The notes under the pieces were generated by a model, which saw nothing but the letters and a program-made list of their open reading frames with translations, had not been told where the DNA came from and searched no databases. A DNA stretch of 64,000 bases from Bacillota bacterium (GTDB taxonomy: Bacteria; Bacillota; Clostridia; Acetivibrionales; JANLFN01): positions 124,001-188,000 of the forward strand of contig JAEZTC010000004.1 in NCBI GenBank assembly GCA_023421675.1, given 5' to 3'. Shown in pieces: positions 51,675-61,235 of this stretch. A program made the position numbers and the translations under genes. The first letter of the stretch is position 1. Every line of letters begins with the position of its first letter.

Positions 51675-52590
51675 GGTACTCACCTCCCACCAGTTCAATA
51701 AAATAGTTCTCAAGGTTTGAGCCCATCTGATTTATCATGTACAGCTTAACCTCATTTTTTACAAGTGTTTCAACTACAATTTCAGGAGAATCGAGCAGTT
51801 CAAATAGCCTTATCTGATTGTCCTCCAGCACCTCTATCCTGCTGCAGCCCAACTGTTCCTTAATAACAGTACAAGCCTTATCTGTATTATCAACCTTCAT
51901 AAGCAGCGAGCTTGTGCATTTATCCAACAAATCCTGGGCTGATATTTGTTCTACCAGCTGGCCATTGTTAATAAACCCATATATGGTAGCAATTTGTGAT
52001 AGCTCGCTTAAAATGTGGCTGGAGATTATTATTGTAGTATTCTTTTCCTTATTCAACTTTATAAGAATGTTTCTGAATTCTACTATACCTGTCGGATCCA
52101 GACCATTTATAGGCTCATCAAGTATAAGAAGCTCCGGGCTTGCCATTAGTGCAAGCGCTAGCCCCAGACGCTGCTTCATTCCGAGTGAAAAGTTCTTAAA
52201 GTTCTTTTTTCCCGCACTGTCAAGGCCTACAAATTTAAGCGCATCATCCACAATCTGCTTGTCTTCAATTCCTCTTTGTATTCTATAATACTCAAGGTTC
52301 TTTTTAGCCGAAAGGTAAGGGAAAAAGCTTGGTGTCTCAATTATACAGCCTGTCCTTGTCCTGGCAGTTGAAATTCCTTCCCCAGATGTTTCGTTAAAAA
52401 GCTCAATTTGACCGCTTGTAGGCATTGAAAGCCCGCATATCATTCTGATAAGAGTAGTCTTACCCGCTCCGTTTTTTCCTACAAGACCGTAAATATCTCC
52501 CTGCTTAACCGTAATATTTACATTATTGACAGCATTATAATTATTGTACTTTTTGGTCAGATTGCCTGTTTTAAGCACAATCCCGTCCAT
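51667..52590 (-). CDS. ABC ATPase of BcrA/CcmA type
   Basis: 307 residues. Walker A GKNGAGKTTLIRM, Q-loop CIIETPSFFP, signature FSLGMKQRL, Walker B LLILDEPINGLD, H-loop His in ISSHILSEL. The C-terminal ~80 residues are the extra domain usual in BcrA-type lantibiotic/bacitracin resistance ATPases. No two-component system or regulator is adjacent. Pairs with the downstream permease. Confidence 0.87.
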   Translation of the reverse strand: MDGIVLKTGNLTKKYNNYNAVNNVNITVKQGDIYGLVGKNGAGKTTLIRMICGLSMPTSGQIELFNETSGEGISTARTRTGCIIETPSFFPYLSAKKNLEYYRIQRGIEDKQIVDDALKFVGLDSAGKKNFKNFSLGMKQRLGLALALMASPELLILDEPINGLDPTGIVEFRNILIKLNKEKNTTIIISSHILSELSQIATIYGFINNGQLVEQISAQDLLDKCTSSLLMKVDNTDKACTVIKEQLGCSRIEVLEDNQIRLFELLDSPEIVVETLVKNEVKLYMINQMGSNLENYFIELVGGEYHA

Positions 52591-52659
52591 TTAACCACTC
52601 CTTATGTAATAGATTAGTTTAGGTATAAGCTTACCTGCGACAGTATATTATACTTTAAA

Positions 52660-52690
52660 AAAAGTCCAATTGTCTGAACAATGGACTTTT
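52660..52690. terminator. Intrinsic terminator
   Basis: AAAAGTCCAATTGT / ACAATGGACTTTT stem with one bulge and T-rich flanks; follows the DUF362 gene on the minus strand. Confidence 0.7.
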
Positions 52691-52711
52691 TAATATTTCT
52701 TATTAAGAATT

Positions 52712-53869
52712 TTATTTCATCCCAATCAGCCTGCTTGCCCGCTTGGTTTTTGTGACTATAGCACCTTTCGGGCAAAGTTCCTGACAGCAGAAGCAGCGGA
52801 TGCAGTTCTTATATTTCCACTTGGGTATTGTTTTACCATTGCGTTTTACAAAGGATATTACCTTGGACCTCTCAGGACACACTTCATCACATTTCTTACA
52901 GCCGATGCACTTTTCCGGGTTTACAACGGGATCAGGTGCAGCCAATGAAGAGATAAAGTTATTCAGTTTGGGGCTTAGAGTATTAACAAGCTTTGCATTG
53001 CGTGAAAGCTTGAAATCCCTGCTTTTAAGGCTTTCCAGTTTTTCACCCAGAATTTCAATTTCTTCAGGAAGCACAGTCCCCCACTTTGTATCATGTGCAG
53101 CCTTCAAAAATGGCACTGCAAGAACATTGTCATAGCCGATAAGTCTTACTGCAGCTGAATCTACAGCAGTGAGGGATTGTCCCATAATAATTGTGTTCAT
53201 TTGTTTGGGTGTACCGTTCCTTGGTCCGTTCCCTTCCATTGCTACTATACCATCGAGTATTGCAAAGCTAGTTTTAACCACAGTATTCAAATCCAAAAGC
53301 ATTTTACTGAAGTCTATAGGATTTGGGATTTTAGTATGCCACTCGGCCTTTTTGGGACCTGCGACACAACCAAACTGATTCTTAACCGCTCCGGTATAAT
53401 ACATCATCATATGAGTTTTGAGCTTTGGCAGAGTTATGACAACATCAGCCTCAAAAGGGGCTCTGGCTATATCCCAGTATTTATACATAAGAGGGTTTTG
53501 CAGTTCTACATGGACTACATCATTGAAATCTACAAATTTAACACCATATTTTTTAGCTACTTCCATTAGCCCAGATTTTTCAGCCGCTTTTCTAGTGTCT
53601 TCCGAACCTGGGGAGTCCCCAAAGCTTATATCACTACTATATTCCTTGATAATTCGTACCACAGCTTCAAAAACCGCATAGTGTGTTATAACTGGAGAAC
53701 CCTTTTCTACAATACTTAGAAAATTAGGCTTTAGCAGCACACTGCTGTTCTCCGGTATAAGTTTTCTTAAAAAGGCTGAACCGCCTAAAAGTCCGAAGCC
53801 TTCCCGCAGCTTCATTTCAATTTGGTCAACATCATATTCGGTACATTTCAATAATGCAATCTTCTCCAT
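52712..53869 (-). CDS. DUF362 protein with C-terminal ferredoxin domain
   Basis: 385 residues. Residues ~35-300 form the DUF362 fold (SVLLKPNFLS; FGDSPGSEDTRKAAEKSG; DVVITLPKLKTHMMMYYTGA; KNQFGCV). The C-terminus has two [4Fe-4S] motifs, CIGCKKCDEVCPERSKVI (~317) and CIRCFCCQELCPKGAI (~346). Electron-transfer or iron-sulfur-linked role; exact function unknown. AGAGGTG precedes the ATG. The next upstream gene on this strand (MFS) is 60 bp away. Confidence 0.88.
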   Translation of the reverse strand: MEKIALLKCTEYDVDQIEMKLREGFGLLGGSAFLRKLIPENSSVLLKPNFLSIVEKGSPVITHYAVFEAVVRIIKEYSSDISFGDSPGSEDTRKAAEKSGLMEVAKKYGVKFVDFNDVVHVELQNPLMYKYWDIARAPFEADVVITLPKLKTHMMMYYTGAVKNQFGCVAGPKKAEWHTKIPNPIDFSKMLLDLNTVVKTSFAILDGIVAMEGNGPRNGTPKQMNTIIMGQSLTAVDSAAVRLIGYDNVLAVPFLKAAHDTKWGTVLPEEIEILGEKLESLKSRDFKLSRNAKLVNTLSPKLNNFISSLAAPDPVVNPEKCIGCKKCDEVCPERSKVISFVKRNGKTIPKWKYKNCIRCFCCQELCPKGAIVTKTKRASRLIGMK

Positions 53870-53929
53870 ATAACACCTCTAAATTTACTATGTTTTAATA
53901 GCTCCTCTGAACAGAACTTTTTGACTTAA

Positions 53930-55162
53930 CTAATCCACTTGTATCAGATCTGTTTTTGGCTTTCCAGCTTCCATAAGACTTCTCGATTTAATAAGAAGGA
54001 CGCTTTGAACAAACATAAAAATCCCCGTTCCTATTAACAGCCATTCAATTCTTATAACGTCAGCAATCGGTCCAAAAATAAGCATACCCAAAGGCATCAT
54101 TGAACTAGAAATCATACTGAAAATACCAAATATACGTCCCAGGAAATCCGGCTCGACCTTTTCCTGCAGCATTACGGTGGATGGTGTATTAAAAAGTGGT
54201 ATGGAAACACCTGATATACCCATAATTATTAGGTATATCCAAAAACTAGGGGCAATTCCGAGCGCAATCGTACTAAGGCTAATTACAAAACATGAGAATG
54301 TCATTGTATGAACCCTGTTTCTAAAGCCACCCCATACCGTTATTAGTACTCCTCCAAGCAACATTCCTAAGGAAAATGAAATCTCTATTGCAGTCAGCCT
54401 CCACACATCATCACCAAAAGTCCTTGCGACTTGAAGAGGGCTTAAACAAGCAACCGGTGATATCATAAAGAAAAAGAATGTGCAGTATATCATAAAAGAT
54501 TTAAGAAAAGAATGACTCCGTATATATCCAATCCCTTGTTTTAAGTCATTGAAATAACCTGTCTGCCGGCGTCCTTGGGCTCTCGAATGAGCTGTAACCT
54601 TCAGGAAAAATTGCATTACTAAAACAGCAACTGCTGCAGTTATTACATCTACAAAGAATATCATTTCTATAGTCGCTACTGTAAGAAGTAATCCACTGAG
54701 TATAGGTGATAAAAGGAATATTACAGACTGGATGCTGCCATTCAGTCCGTTTACCTTGGTAAGGTGTTCCTCAGGCACAATCTGTGGAATAAACGCCCCA
54801 ACAGCCGGCAACTGTATACCTGATCCAATTGATCTGAAAACAGACATTACAAAAAGCAACACAATTGAATCATAACCCATTAAAAAGACTATAGCCAGCA
54901 CAAGTGTAGATGCCGCAGTAAACGAATCTGACAATATAATCAGAATTTTACGGTTATATCTATCCGCCCACACCCCCGCAAACGGTGATAGGAAAAAGGT
55001 AGGTAAAAAGCCGCAAATAATGGATATCGTTATCATAAATCCTGATTTGGTATTAAGCGTAATGTACCAGGTTATTGCATATTGTACAAGAGAAGACCCA
55101 AAAAGAGAAAGGGTCTGGCTTAATAAAAAGAGAGATATATTTTTCTTCCATGAATCCTTCAT
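53930..55162 (-). CDS. MFS exporter (macrolide/multidrug type)
   Basis: 410 residues with ~12 transmembrane helices. The MFS_3/EntS pattern is present: FLSPFAGVWADRYNRKI near the first loop (the D-R-x-x-R-K motif), AVGAFIPQIVPEEHLTKVNG in helix 4-5, and SSSMMPLGMLIFGPIADVI late. Such proteins export drugs such as macrolides; substrate unknown. AAAGGAA precedes the ATG. Confidence 0.87.
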   Translation of the reverse strand: MKDSWKKNISLFLLSQTLSLFGSSLVQYAITWYITLNTKSGFMITISIICGFLPTFFLSPFAGVWADRYNRKILIILSDSFTAASTLVLAIVFLMGYDSIVLLFVMSVFRSIGSGIQLPAVGAFIPQIVPEEHLTKVNGLNGSIQSVIFLLSPILSGLLLTVATIEMIFFVDVITAAVAVLVMQFFLKVTAHSRAQGRRQTGYFNDLKQGIGYIRSHSFLKSFMIYCTFFFFMISPVACLSPLQVARTFGDDVWRLTAIEISFSLGMLLGGVLITVWGGFRNRVHTMTFSCFVISLSTIALGIAPSFWIYLIIMGISGVSIPLFNTPSTVMLQEKVEPDFLGRIFGIFSMISSSMMPLGMLIFGPIADVIRIEWLLIGTGIFMFVQSVLLIKSRSLMEAGKPKTDLIQVD

Positions 55163-55422
55163 TAATTGAAATTCCTTTCATTATTAAGCAGCAAGCTATA
55201 TTAAAATTTATTATCTTTTAAAAAGAGTATGTACAAAGAAGATGTATTGTATGTCACAGCATACCATACAGAAATTTGGTCGGTCAATCAATTGTTTTAT
55301 AGAGTTATATTGAAATTAATGTAAAAGATATACATATAAATGTTTTTGGAGGTATTATATTATGGATGAAAGACGCACTGAAAGGAGCATCGTATGCAAT
55401 TAACGGTTATCTCTTACAATTA

Positions 55423-55785
55423 TTACGCACAGCTTAATCTTTCGACAGCCTCATCAAAGGATGCTACAAAGAAAATGTCCTTACCATTATTACTCTCATA
55501 AATAAAGTCCTTTAACGGTTTGCTTGTGTAGCCTGAATAATCGCCTACAATAGCCATTTTTACTCTATAAGTACTAAACTTTTGAAGTATATCTCCTGCG
55601 ATACAGGTACTCAGTTTAAAAAAGTCCTCAATAACAGATGCCTTATCTATTATAATACGGCTGCAATCAGCTTTATAATTGACAGTAGCCATTAAGTCCA
55701 AAGCCGACTGTACATCTGTAATAACAACATCTTCACTTTGCACATATACGATGTTTTTATTTGGTCCTACAACACTAATGTTCAT
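55423..55785 (-). CDS. DUF4180 protein
   Basis: 120 residues matching DUF4180: MNISVVGPNKNIVYVQSEDV, then IIIDKASVIEDFFKLSTCIA and FSTYRVKMAIVGDYSGYTSK, ending in the alpha/beta strand FFVASFDEAVERL. DUF4180 is a small STAS-like fold of unknown function. I chose the ATG at 55785, 5 nt after GAGG; another ATG at 55800 abuts the previous stop and lacks a ribosome binding site. Overlaps or abuts the FlxA-like gene, so co-translated. Confidence 0.82.
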   Translation of the reverse strand: MNISVVGPNKNIVYVQSEDVVITDVQSALDLMATVNYKADCSRIIIDKASVIEDFFKLSTCIAGDILQKFSTYRVKMAIVGDYSGYTSKPLKDFIYESNNGKDIFFVASFDEAVERLSCA

Positions 55786-55800
55786 TAATTCCTCATCCAT

Positions 55801-56496
55801 TTACTGATTATTTTTTTCTTCCCCAGAACTACCTGCTATTCTTATATTTTGCCCAAGACTGCTTTTTGTAATACTTTCATATGACTCTTCATTAGTTTTA
55901 ATATTTTTATCTTCTTTTTCGCTTGCCACTCTAGAAGCTTCTTGTACCTGATTTTGAATGTCTTCATTGGTTGATGCAACCTTTTTATTTAAAACCTTCT
56001 CCCTTGCTTCTATTTCTTCAAGTTCCTGCCTTTTAACAACCGCTTTACTTCCTGATATACTTCTTGACTCATCCACTTCAATCTCTTTTTTTAATATCCT
56101 GCTATCACTATGTAAATGATTTTTTATTCCGTTCATAATCTGGGCTTTAGAATATGTTGCTTTCGCTTCTATCAGGCCTGTCATAACTTCTAAACTGCCG
56201 TCATATTTATTATTCGTTTTATCTGTCTGATTAGCAGAATTTTGCCCATCCTTCTTTTGACTTTCATTTGCTTTTTCGGTTTTTTTCGCCTGTATCTCCT
56301 CTTCAATTTGTGTTATATGATCCTGCAGCATCTTGATTCTTTCCTGTTTTGTTTTATCATCCAGCTTGCCCTCATTTATTTTTGTTATCTGGTCCTGCAG
56401 CTGTGATTTTGCTTTCTCAAGCTGCTTTATAAAATTATTACTATTTGATGGCATATAGAATGAATTTGAATTGTTTGGAACCGGTTGAATACCCAT
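55801..56496 (-). CDS. FlxA-like coiled-coil protein
   Basis: 231 residues. A Ser/Asn-rich start (NNSNSFYMPSNSNN), then a long coiled coil, QLEKAKSQLQDQITKINEGK and RIKMLQDHITQIEEEI, the FlxA-like pattern, followed by a Lys/Asn/Gln-rich linker and a second helical part. FlxA-like proteins are small coiled-coil proteins of unclear, partly flagellar, role. GGGGGTAA precedes the ATG. First gene of a two-gene unit with DUF4180. Confidence 0.72.
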   Translation of the reverse strand: MGIQPVPNNSNSFYMPSNSNNFIKQLEKAKSQLQDQITKINEGKLDDKTKQERIKMLQDHITQIEEEIQAKKTEKANESQKKDGQNSANQTDKTNNKYDGSLEVMTGLIEAKATYSKAQIMNGIKNHLHSDSRILKKEIEVDESRSISGSKAVVKRQELEEIEAREKVLNKKVASTNEDIQNQVQEASRVASEKEDKNIKTNEESYESITKSSLGQNIRIAGSSGEEKNNQ

Positions 56497-56557
56497 AGTT
56501 TTACCCCCATAATACTTTTCCTACCATATACATCGGACATTTATGCAAAACGTTAAA

Positions 56558-57091
56558 TTATTTTGTCCATATCCCTTTAATGTTTCTCGATAAATCTTTT
56601 GAGGTTATAATTATAACTAACTCTTCGGCTGCAGCTATACTTGCAACAGTACATACCAAAATTGCTGCCAGGTCGGTAGTATTAATCACATTGTACAAAT
56701 ATGGGAAACAGAACAGAACAAACCCCGTCGCTTTATTTGAATATGTATGAAGGGATACAAGGGTGCGGTATTTACAATAGCCTACAACAAAAGATGTAAT
56801 TTTGATAACAGCAATACCAATTATCCACAATGCTATTCCTAATGGAATGAATATCGCAGGCAAAAGAGCCGCCAGGGCTGCACTTACAAAAACAATATCG
56901 GCAATGCTGTCAAGTATTGACCCCAGCCTGCTGGTACAATTCGTTTTCCTTGCAATATATCCGTCAATAATATCACTTACACCACATGCTGAGTATATAA
57001 TCCAGAATTCAGGACTATATGGTGGTGTAAAAAATATAACTATAGATATTAGAATTCTTGATATGGATATGATATTAGGTGTTTTCTTCAT
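56558..57091 (-). CDS. CDP-alcohol phosphatidyltransferase
   Basis: 177 residues from the ATG at 57091 (a longer start is possible but has no ribosome binding site and a poor extra N-terminus). The family signature D-G-x2-A-R-x8-G-x3-D-x3-D is exact in DGYIARKTNCTSRLGSILDS-IAD (~40-62). Hydrophobic segments follow. Enzymes of this type make phosphatidylglycerolphosphate or related phospholipids from CDP-diacylglycerol; the alcohol acceptor is not told by sequence. It is small for PgsA, so it may be a paralog. Confidence 0.85.
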   Translation of the reverse strand: MKKTPNIISISRILISIVIFFTPPYSPEFWIIYSACGVSDIIDGYIARKTNCTSRLGSILDSIADIVFVSAALAALLPAIFIPLGIALWIIGIAVIKITSFVVGYCKYRTLVSLHTYSNKATGFVLFCFPYLYNVINTTDLAAILVCTVASIAAAEELVIIITSKDLSRNIKGIWTK

Positions 57092-57160
57092 TATAAAAGC
57101 CTCACTAAATACAAAGCAGAATGACTGCCAAACGGTAAGATACACCAACCAGCCAGCCTT

Positions 57161-58531
57161 TTAATCTAAAGGCAAGCTGTTGGCTTTCACCAATGATTTG
57201 CTTTTCCATTTACCCTGCCTGTATCGTATAACACTTGCAGCCGCTGTAATAAGCCATGTTAAACCGGTAGTTACCCATACACTCCAAACCCCGATAGCAG
57301 GAATCATAACTAAAACATTGGAGAATCCAACTCTTCCGGCGACTTCCACAAAACCATTGATCATAGCATAAAAGGCATCTCCAGTACCATTTAGTAATCC
57401 TCTTGTAGTATAGATCATCCCTAGAGCAAAATACATACAGCTTGTAATCCTGATAGCCTTAGCTCCAAGTGCTATCATTTTTTTATCATCAACAAATATA
57501 CTCATAATGGCATTTCCACCCAACTGAGCTACAAGAAGTGCTGAAAAACTGAATACCGCAACTATCAGAATACTTTTGTGATACCCTCTTTTCACCCTGT
57601 CAAGCTTACCCGCTCCCATATTCTGCCCTGAAAAGGTTGCCATAGCTGCGCCAAGTGAATTATAGGGCTGTTGTATCAGCTGTTCAACTCTGCTGACTGC
57701 CGCATAGGCCCCAACAGCCACTTTTCCAAAACCATTTGTAACCCACTGAAGAGCAATTAATGATACTGCAATCGCAGAATTCTGAACTGCTATAGGAACT
57801 CCAATCCTTATACATTTAGTTATTATTGGCCAATCCGCTTTCATGTGTTCTTTTTTTAATTTGAAATATGGATTTTTAGTCAATGCAAAAAGTATACAAC
57901 CTAAAGCAGCAATTGCCTGAGATATTACAGTGGCGCAGGCTGTTCCTGCTACACCAAAATGAAAAACAAGTACAAATAATAAATCCAGGCCGACATTAAT
58001 TACACATGATAAACCTAAAAAAATCAGAGGTGTCTTTGAATCTCCCAAAGCCCTTAGTATTGCTGCTATTGCATTATAAGCAGTCACAGCCAGCATACCC
58101 CCGGATACTATTCTTAAAAACGTAGTAGCATCATCCAGAATTTCAGGCGGTGTATTTAAAAGCTGAAGAATGGGATGGGCAAGTAAAGAGGTCAGAACAC
58201 TCATAAAAATACCTGAAGCAGCCATAATATAAACTGTATTGCCGATTGTTCTTCTTACTTCCTCATCCTTCTTTGCACCAAAAAACTGAGAAATAACTAT
58301 ACCTATTCCCAGTGATAATCCCAAACATATTGAAAATGCCAGAAAATTAATCGAACCTGTAGCTCCTACTGCCGCAAATGCATCAGAACTAATATATTTA
58401 CCTACAATGATTGAATCAATTAAATTATAGAATTGTTGAAACACGTTTCCAAGTAGCATGGGCAGAGAAAATTTTATAAGAAGTTTAATTTCATTTCCTT
58501 CAGTCATGTCTTGAATGTAATTTTTTGTCAT
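57161..58531 (-). CDS. MATE family efflux transporter
   Basis: 456 residues, ATG at 58531 (6 nt after GGGG; the GTG 12 nt upstream is rejected). Twelve-helix MATE (MatE, NorM/DinF-like) pattern: SLPMLLGNVFQQFYNLIDSIIVG, with the internal repeat in the second half (PYNSLGAAMATFSGQNMGAGK). Cation-coupled drug or metabolite exporter. Substrate unknown. Confidence 0.9.
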   Translation of the reverse strand: MTKNYIQDMTEGNEIKLLIKFSLPMLLGNVFQQFYNLIDSIIVGKYISSDAFAAVGATGSINFLAFSICLGLSLGIGIVISQFFGAKKDEEVRRTIGNTVYIMAASGIFMSVLTSLLAHPILQLLNTPPEILDDATTFLRIVSGGMLAVTAYNAIAAILRALGDSKTPLIFLGLSCVINVGLDLLFVLVFHFGVAGTACATVISQAIAALGCILFALTKNPYFKLKKEHMKADWPIITKCIRIGVPIAVQNSAIAVSLIALQWVTNGFGKVAVGAYAAVSRVEQLIQQPYNSLGAAMATFSGQNMGAGKLDRVKRGYHKSILIVAVFSFSALLVAQLGGNAIMSIFVDDKKMIALGAKAIRITSCMYFALGMIYTTRGLLNGTGDAFYAMINGFVEVAGRVGFSNVLVMIPAIGVWSVWVTTGLTWLITAAASVIRYRQGKWKSKSLVKANSLPLD

Positions 58532-58710
58532 ATTTAACCCCACAATTACTGTAAATAGTTGCTGCTCTAATTTTTTTATACATTATTGCACGTTTTATAC
58601 ATATTATATCAGTATGTAACTGTATTTACCACAATACTGAGACGGCCCAATCCAGTATTTATTCCAAAGTGGCAGCAAAAATGTTTTATCGATAATAAAA
58701 ATGTAAATGC

Positions 58711-60273
58711 TTAAAACTTTTTAGCGATATTTTTGGCTGACCATAATGCGTTAGTGACTCCTCCAAGATATCCGGTCTGATGCCCAACAAAATGCAATCC
58801 CTCGATCCCTTTATAAGAGTTGAAGAATCTGCCCAACCGGTCTCCTGTAATTTCACATTTGTTTCTTTCCCAAGTAAAACCGCAATGTGACCCCTCGGAA
58901 TTTCCGGTATATCTTTCATAGGTGAATGGCGTTCCAAGTTCACATACCTCAATTACTGACCTATCCTTCAACTCAGGTATGATTCCTTCTACCACTTCAA
59001 TTACCTGCTCTATAATCATCTCTTTTATTTTCCTATACTCATCTGTTATATGCCCATCTTTAGTACCCCAGTTGCCTAGCCATCCCGCATAAGGGCAGGG
59101 TAGATAAATTTGCAGATTGGTTTTGTTTTCAGGAGCGTGTTCAGGATTTATCAAGCAGGAGGCTGACATACGGATAGAAGTATTTTTATAGAAATCTCTA
59201 TTATCCAGGCTATCATCAGGCATTTTAATTTCGGGAACATAATAAATTTCTTCATTGCCTCCAAAGTATTGTCTTACCCTTTCCCTATCTACATTGACGC
59301 CAAGGTACAAAATCGGTACTGCACCGCTCATCTCCTGAGATTCAAGCTTTTCTGCGAACTCAGTGCCAATATGTACCTGACCCACCAGTCTAAGTAATGT
59401 TTTTTTCAAATCTATTGCAGAAATGACCTTTAAAGTGTTTACATCATATTCCTTGCCATTCTTTTCATAGGTTACTCCTGCAACACATCCATTTCTTATT
59501 ATTATCCTAGATACCTTCGCTCCTGTTATGATTTCTCCACCACTATCAGTAACAACTTTAGAAAATTCATCACTCATGCCCTGCATGCCATTATAGGGGT
59601 ACTTATTCATAAAAGGCCATACCCAGTTACCGGAATAGTTAGACATTTCAAAGTTACCTTTGTATGTAATATCGCTAATCTTATTGCTAAAGTAAGTATA
59701 AGCCTTACTGCGCTCACTTATATAGTCTTTAAGAAGGTTATTAACAAAAACCCCATTAGACTTGCTGATTTTAGATAATGTGCCGAACCCCACACGAAAA
59801 ACAAAGGATAACATTTCAATATACTTTTTGAAAGCTTTAAAGCCATCGTAATAGGTAGGGTTTCCAATATGCGTCATACCCTCAATGAACTCTGCAAACT
59901 TTTTAACTTTTTCATCGTAAAACCTTAGAATACCTTCCCTTTCATCCGGGAATATCCTGCAAAGTTCCTGTGTCAACTCATCTGCATTTGTTGCATGTAA
60001 TACATTACCCTCTAAATTTATTGTCGTCCTATGAGGCCTAAAGTTAAGCTTCTTAAATATTCCAAGGGTTTCATAAAAGCCTGCCGTTGATTCAGACATA
60101 AAACAGTGCATTGCACTATCAAAATAGTATCCCTTTCTCCTGAACCCTGCTGCCAATCCCCCTACTGTTTTATGCTGCTCGAGCAGCAGCACCCGTTTTC
60201 CTTTTCGCGAAAGTAATGCCGATGCCATCATACCACTTAGTCCGGCACCTATGATAACTATATCATAATCCAT
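58711..60273 (-). CDS. Phytoene-desaturase-like FAD oxidoreductase
   Basis: 520 residues. The N-terminal FAD-binding motif is DIVIIGAGLSGMMASALLSR, then LLLEQHKTVGGLAAGF and YFDSAMHCF; CrtI/NAD(P)/FAD-type landmarks near the C-terminus are GLHFVGHQTGYLGGVTNAL. These enzymes desaturate or isomerise prenoid or lipid chains, or act as retinol saturases; no carotenoid genes are nearby. The TetR gene 30 bp upstream is probably its regulator. GGGGAGA precedes the ATG. Confidence 0.85.
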   Translation of the reverse strand: MDYDIVIIGAGLSGMMASALLSRKGKRVLLLEQHKTVGGLAAGFRRKGYYFDSAMHCFMSESTAGFYETLGIFKKLNFRPHRTTINLEGNVLHATNADELTQELCRIFPDEREGILRFYDEKVKKFAEFIEGMTHIGNPTYYDGFKAFKKYIEMLSFVFRVGFGTLSKISKSNGVFVNNLLKDYISERSKAYTYFSNKISDITYKGNFEMSNYSGNWVWPFMNKYPYNGMQGMSDEFSKVVTDSGGEIITGAKVSRIIIRNGCVAGVTYEKNGKEYDVNTLKVISAIDLKKTLLRLVGQVHIGTEFAEKLESQEMSGAVPILYLGVNVDRERVRQYFGGNEEIYYVPEIKMPDDSLDNRDFYKNTSIRMSASCLINPEHAPENKTNLQIYLPCPYAGWLGNWGTKDGHITDEYRKIKEMIIEQVIEVVEGIIPELKDRSVIEVCELGTPFTYERYTGNSEGSHCGFTWERNKCEITGDRLGRFFNSYKGIEGLHFVGHQTGYLGGVTNALWSAKNIAKKF

Positions 60274-60303
60274 TTTTTAATCTCCCCATTACTGTTTTTC
60301 ATC

Positions 60304-60909
60304 CTATTTGCCACATGCAGGCTGCGGACTACTACCATTTATCAGATTGTTAACCAGCTTTTCTACCAAGCTCTCTCTTTGAACCTCATTAAAGAAATCT
60401 ATATCTATAAGGTCTTTCATTTCACCACTTCTTAGAAATGTCATCTGTATTGTAGAAACTAACTGATGCAATATAATACATAGGTCCTTTTCATCTTTAT
60501 CTCTAAAAATCTCTTTAAGGATAGGTATATAATATTTTATTCCATGTTCACTTGCTTTGTCTGAGCTTTCATTCATCATTGCCTTCATTATAGAGAGCCT
60601 GGATATCTTAGGGTGAACTGTCAAAAAATCTGCATACCCTTTTATTGATATTTTCAGCTTATCAACCGGTGCTAGCTGAAACGCATCCAAAGATGCTTCC
60701 CCATTGCTAGTCGTTTCACTTATAAACGTATCAACAGCTATGTCTATTAAATTTTCCTTAGTGCCGAAATGATAGTTAACCAAACCGATTCCAATTCCTG
60801 TTGCCTTAGCAACATCCCTTAATGTTATTTCTCCTGTATTCTTGGTATCTATCAGTTCAATCATTGCTCTTATAATTTTATCTTTCGTTTGGATACTCTT
60901 TCTGTACAT
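60304..60909 (-). CDS. TetR family repressor
   Basis: 201 residues, ATG at 60909 after GGGGGATATA; a longer start is rejected. N-terminal TetR helix-turn-helix (TKDKIIRAMIELIDTKNTG..., core ATGIGIGLVNYHFGTKENLI) and a helical ligand-binding C-terminal domain. Adjacent on the same strand to the FAD oxidoreductase; a 16-bp-arm palindrome lies directly upstream of its start. Confidence 0.9.
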   Translation of the reverse strand: MYRKSIQTKDKIIRAMIELIDTKNTGEITLRDVAKATGIGIGLVNYHFGTKENLIDIAVDTFISETTSNGEASLDAFQLAPVDKLKISIKGYADFLTVHPKISRLSIMKAMMNESSDKASEHGIKYYIPILKEIFRDKDEKDLCIILHQLVSTIQMTFLRSGEMKDLIDIDFFNEVQRESLVEKLVNNLINGSSPQPACGK

Positions 60910-60919
60910 TATATCCCCC

Positions 60920-60954
60920 AATATTGAACACAATTTTGAATTATGTTCAATATT
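60920..60954. promoter_or_regulatory. TetR operator
   Basis: AATATTGAACACAATT-TTG-AATTATGTTCAATATT, an inverted repeat of 16-bp arms (one mismatch), 10 bp upstream of the TetR start. Confidence 0.72.
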
Positions 60955-60993
60955 ATAGCAAAAGAGATTTCTAAAGTAAACATTTTTGTATAT

Positions 60994-61030
60994 AAAGAAG
61001 GCCCGTACCTGACAGGTACGGGCCTTCTTT
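60994..61030. terminator. Bidirectional terminator
   Basis: AAAGAAGGCCCGTACCTG / CAGGTACGGGCCTTCTTT, an 18-bp perfect stem, downstream of the oligopeptide ABC operon on the minus strand. Confidence 0.88.
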
Positions 61031-61033
61031 ATA

Positions 61034-61235
61034 ATGCTTAGGAAATTATGGTTCTACTTTGATTTATTAATTTCCGTTAAAGCATTTCTTTCACAGTTGG
61101 AAAGCATCAATTCTTCATTAATTTTTTATGCTTTCCTTAAGCTGTATTACCAAACTCACATTGTTTATTTTTCAGAAGTTTGGTACCAAAGTCCTCATTA
61201 TAGTCTTTTTCAAAGACTTTGTTCTAATTTAAAAC
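61034..61235. other. Untranslated region with three hairpins in a row
   Basis: GGAAAGCAT/ATGCTTTCC (61099-61136), TACCAAACT/AGTTTGGTA (61148-61185) and AGTCTTT/AAAGACT (61202-61218). No gene. It is the 3' region of the peptide transporter operon and may hold processing or termination structures. Confidence 0.4.

Noticed and set aside
55362..55501. Two short plus-strand frames (13 and 35 codons), each with a fair ribosome binding site
   Set aside because: The second runs antisense through the end of the DUF4180 gene and neither looks protein-like; perhaps a decayed gene start, but not supported.
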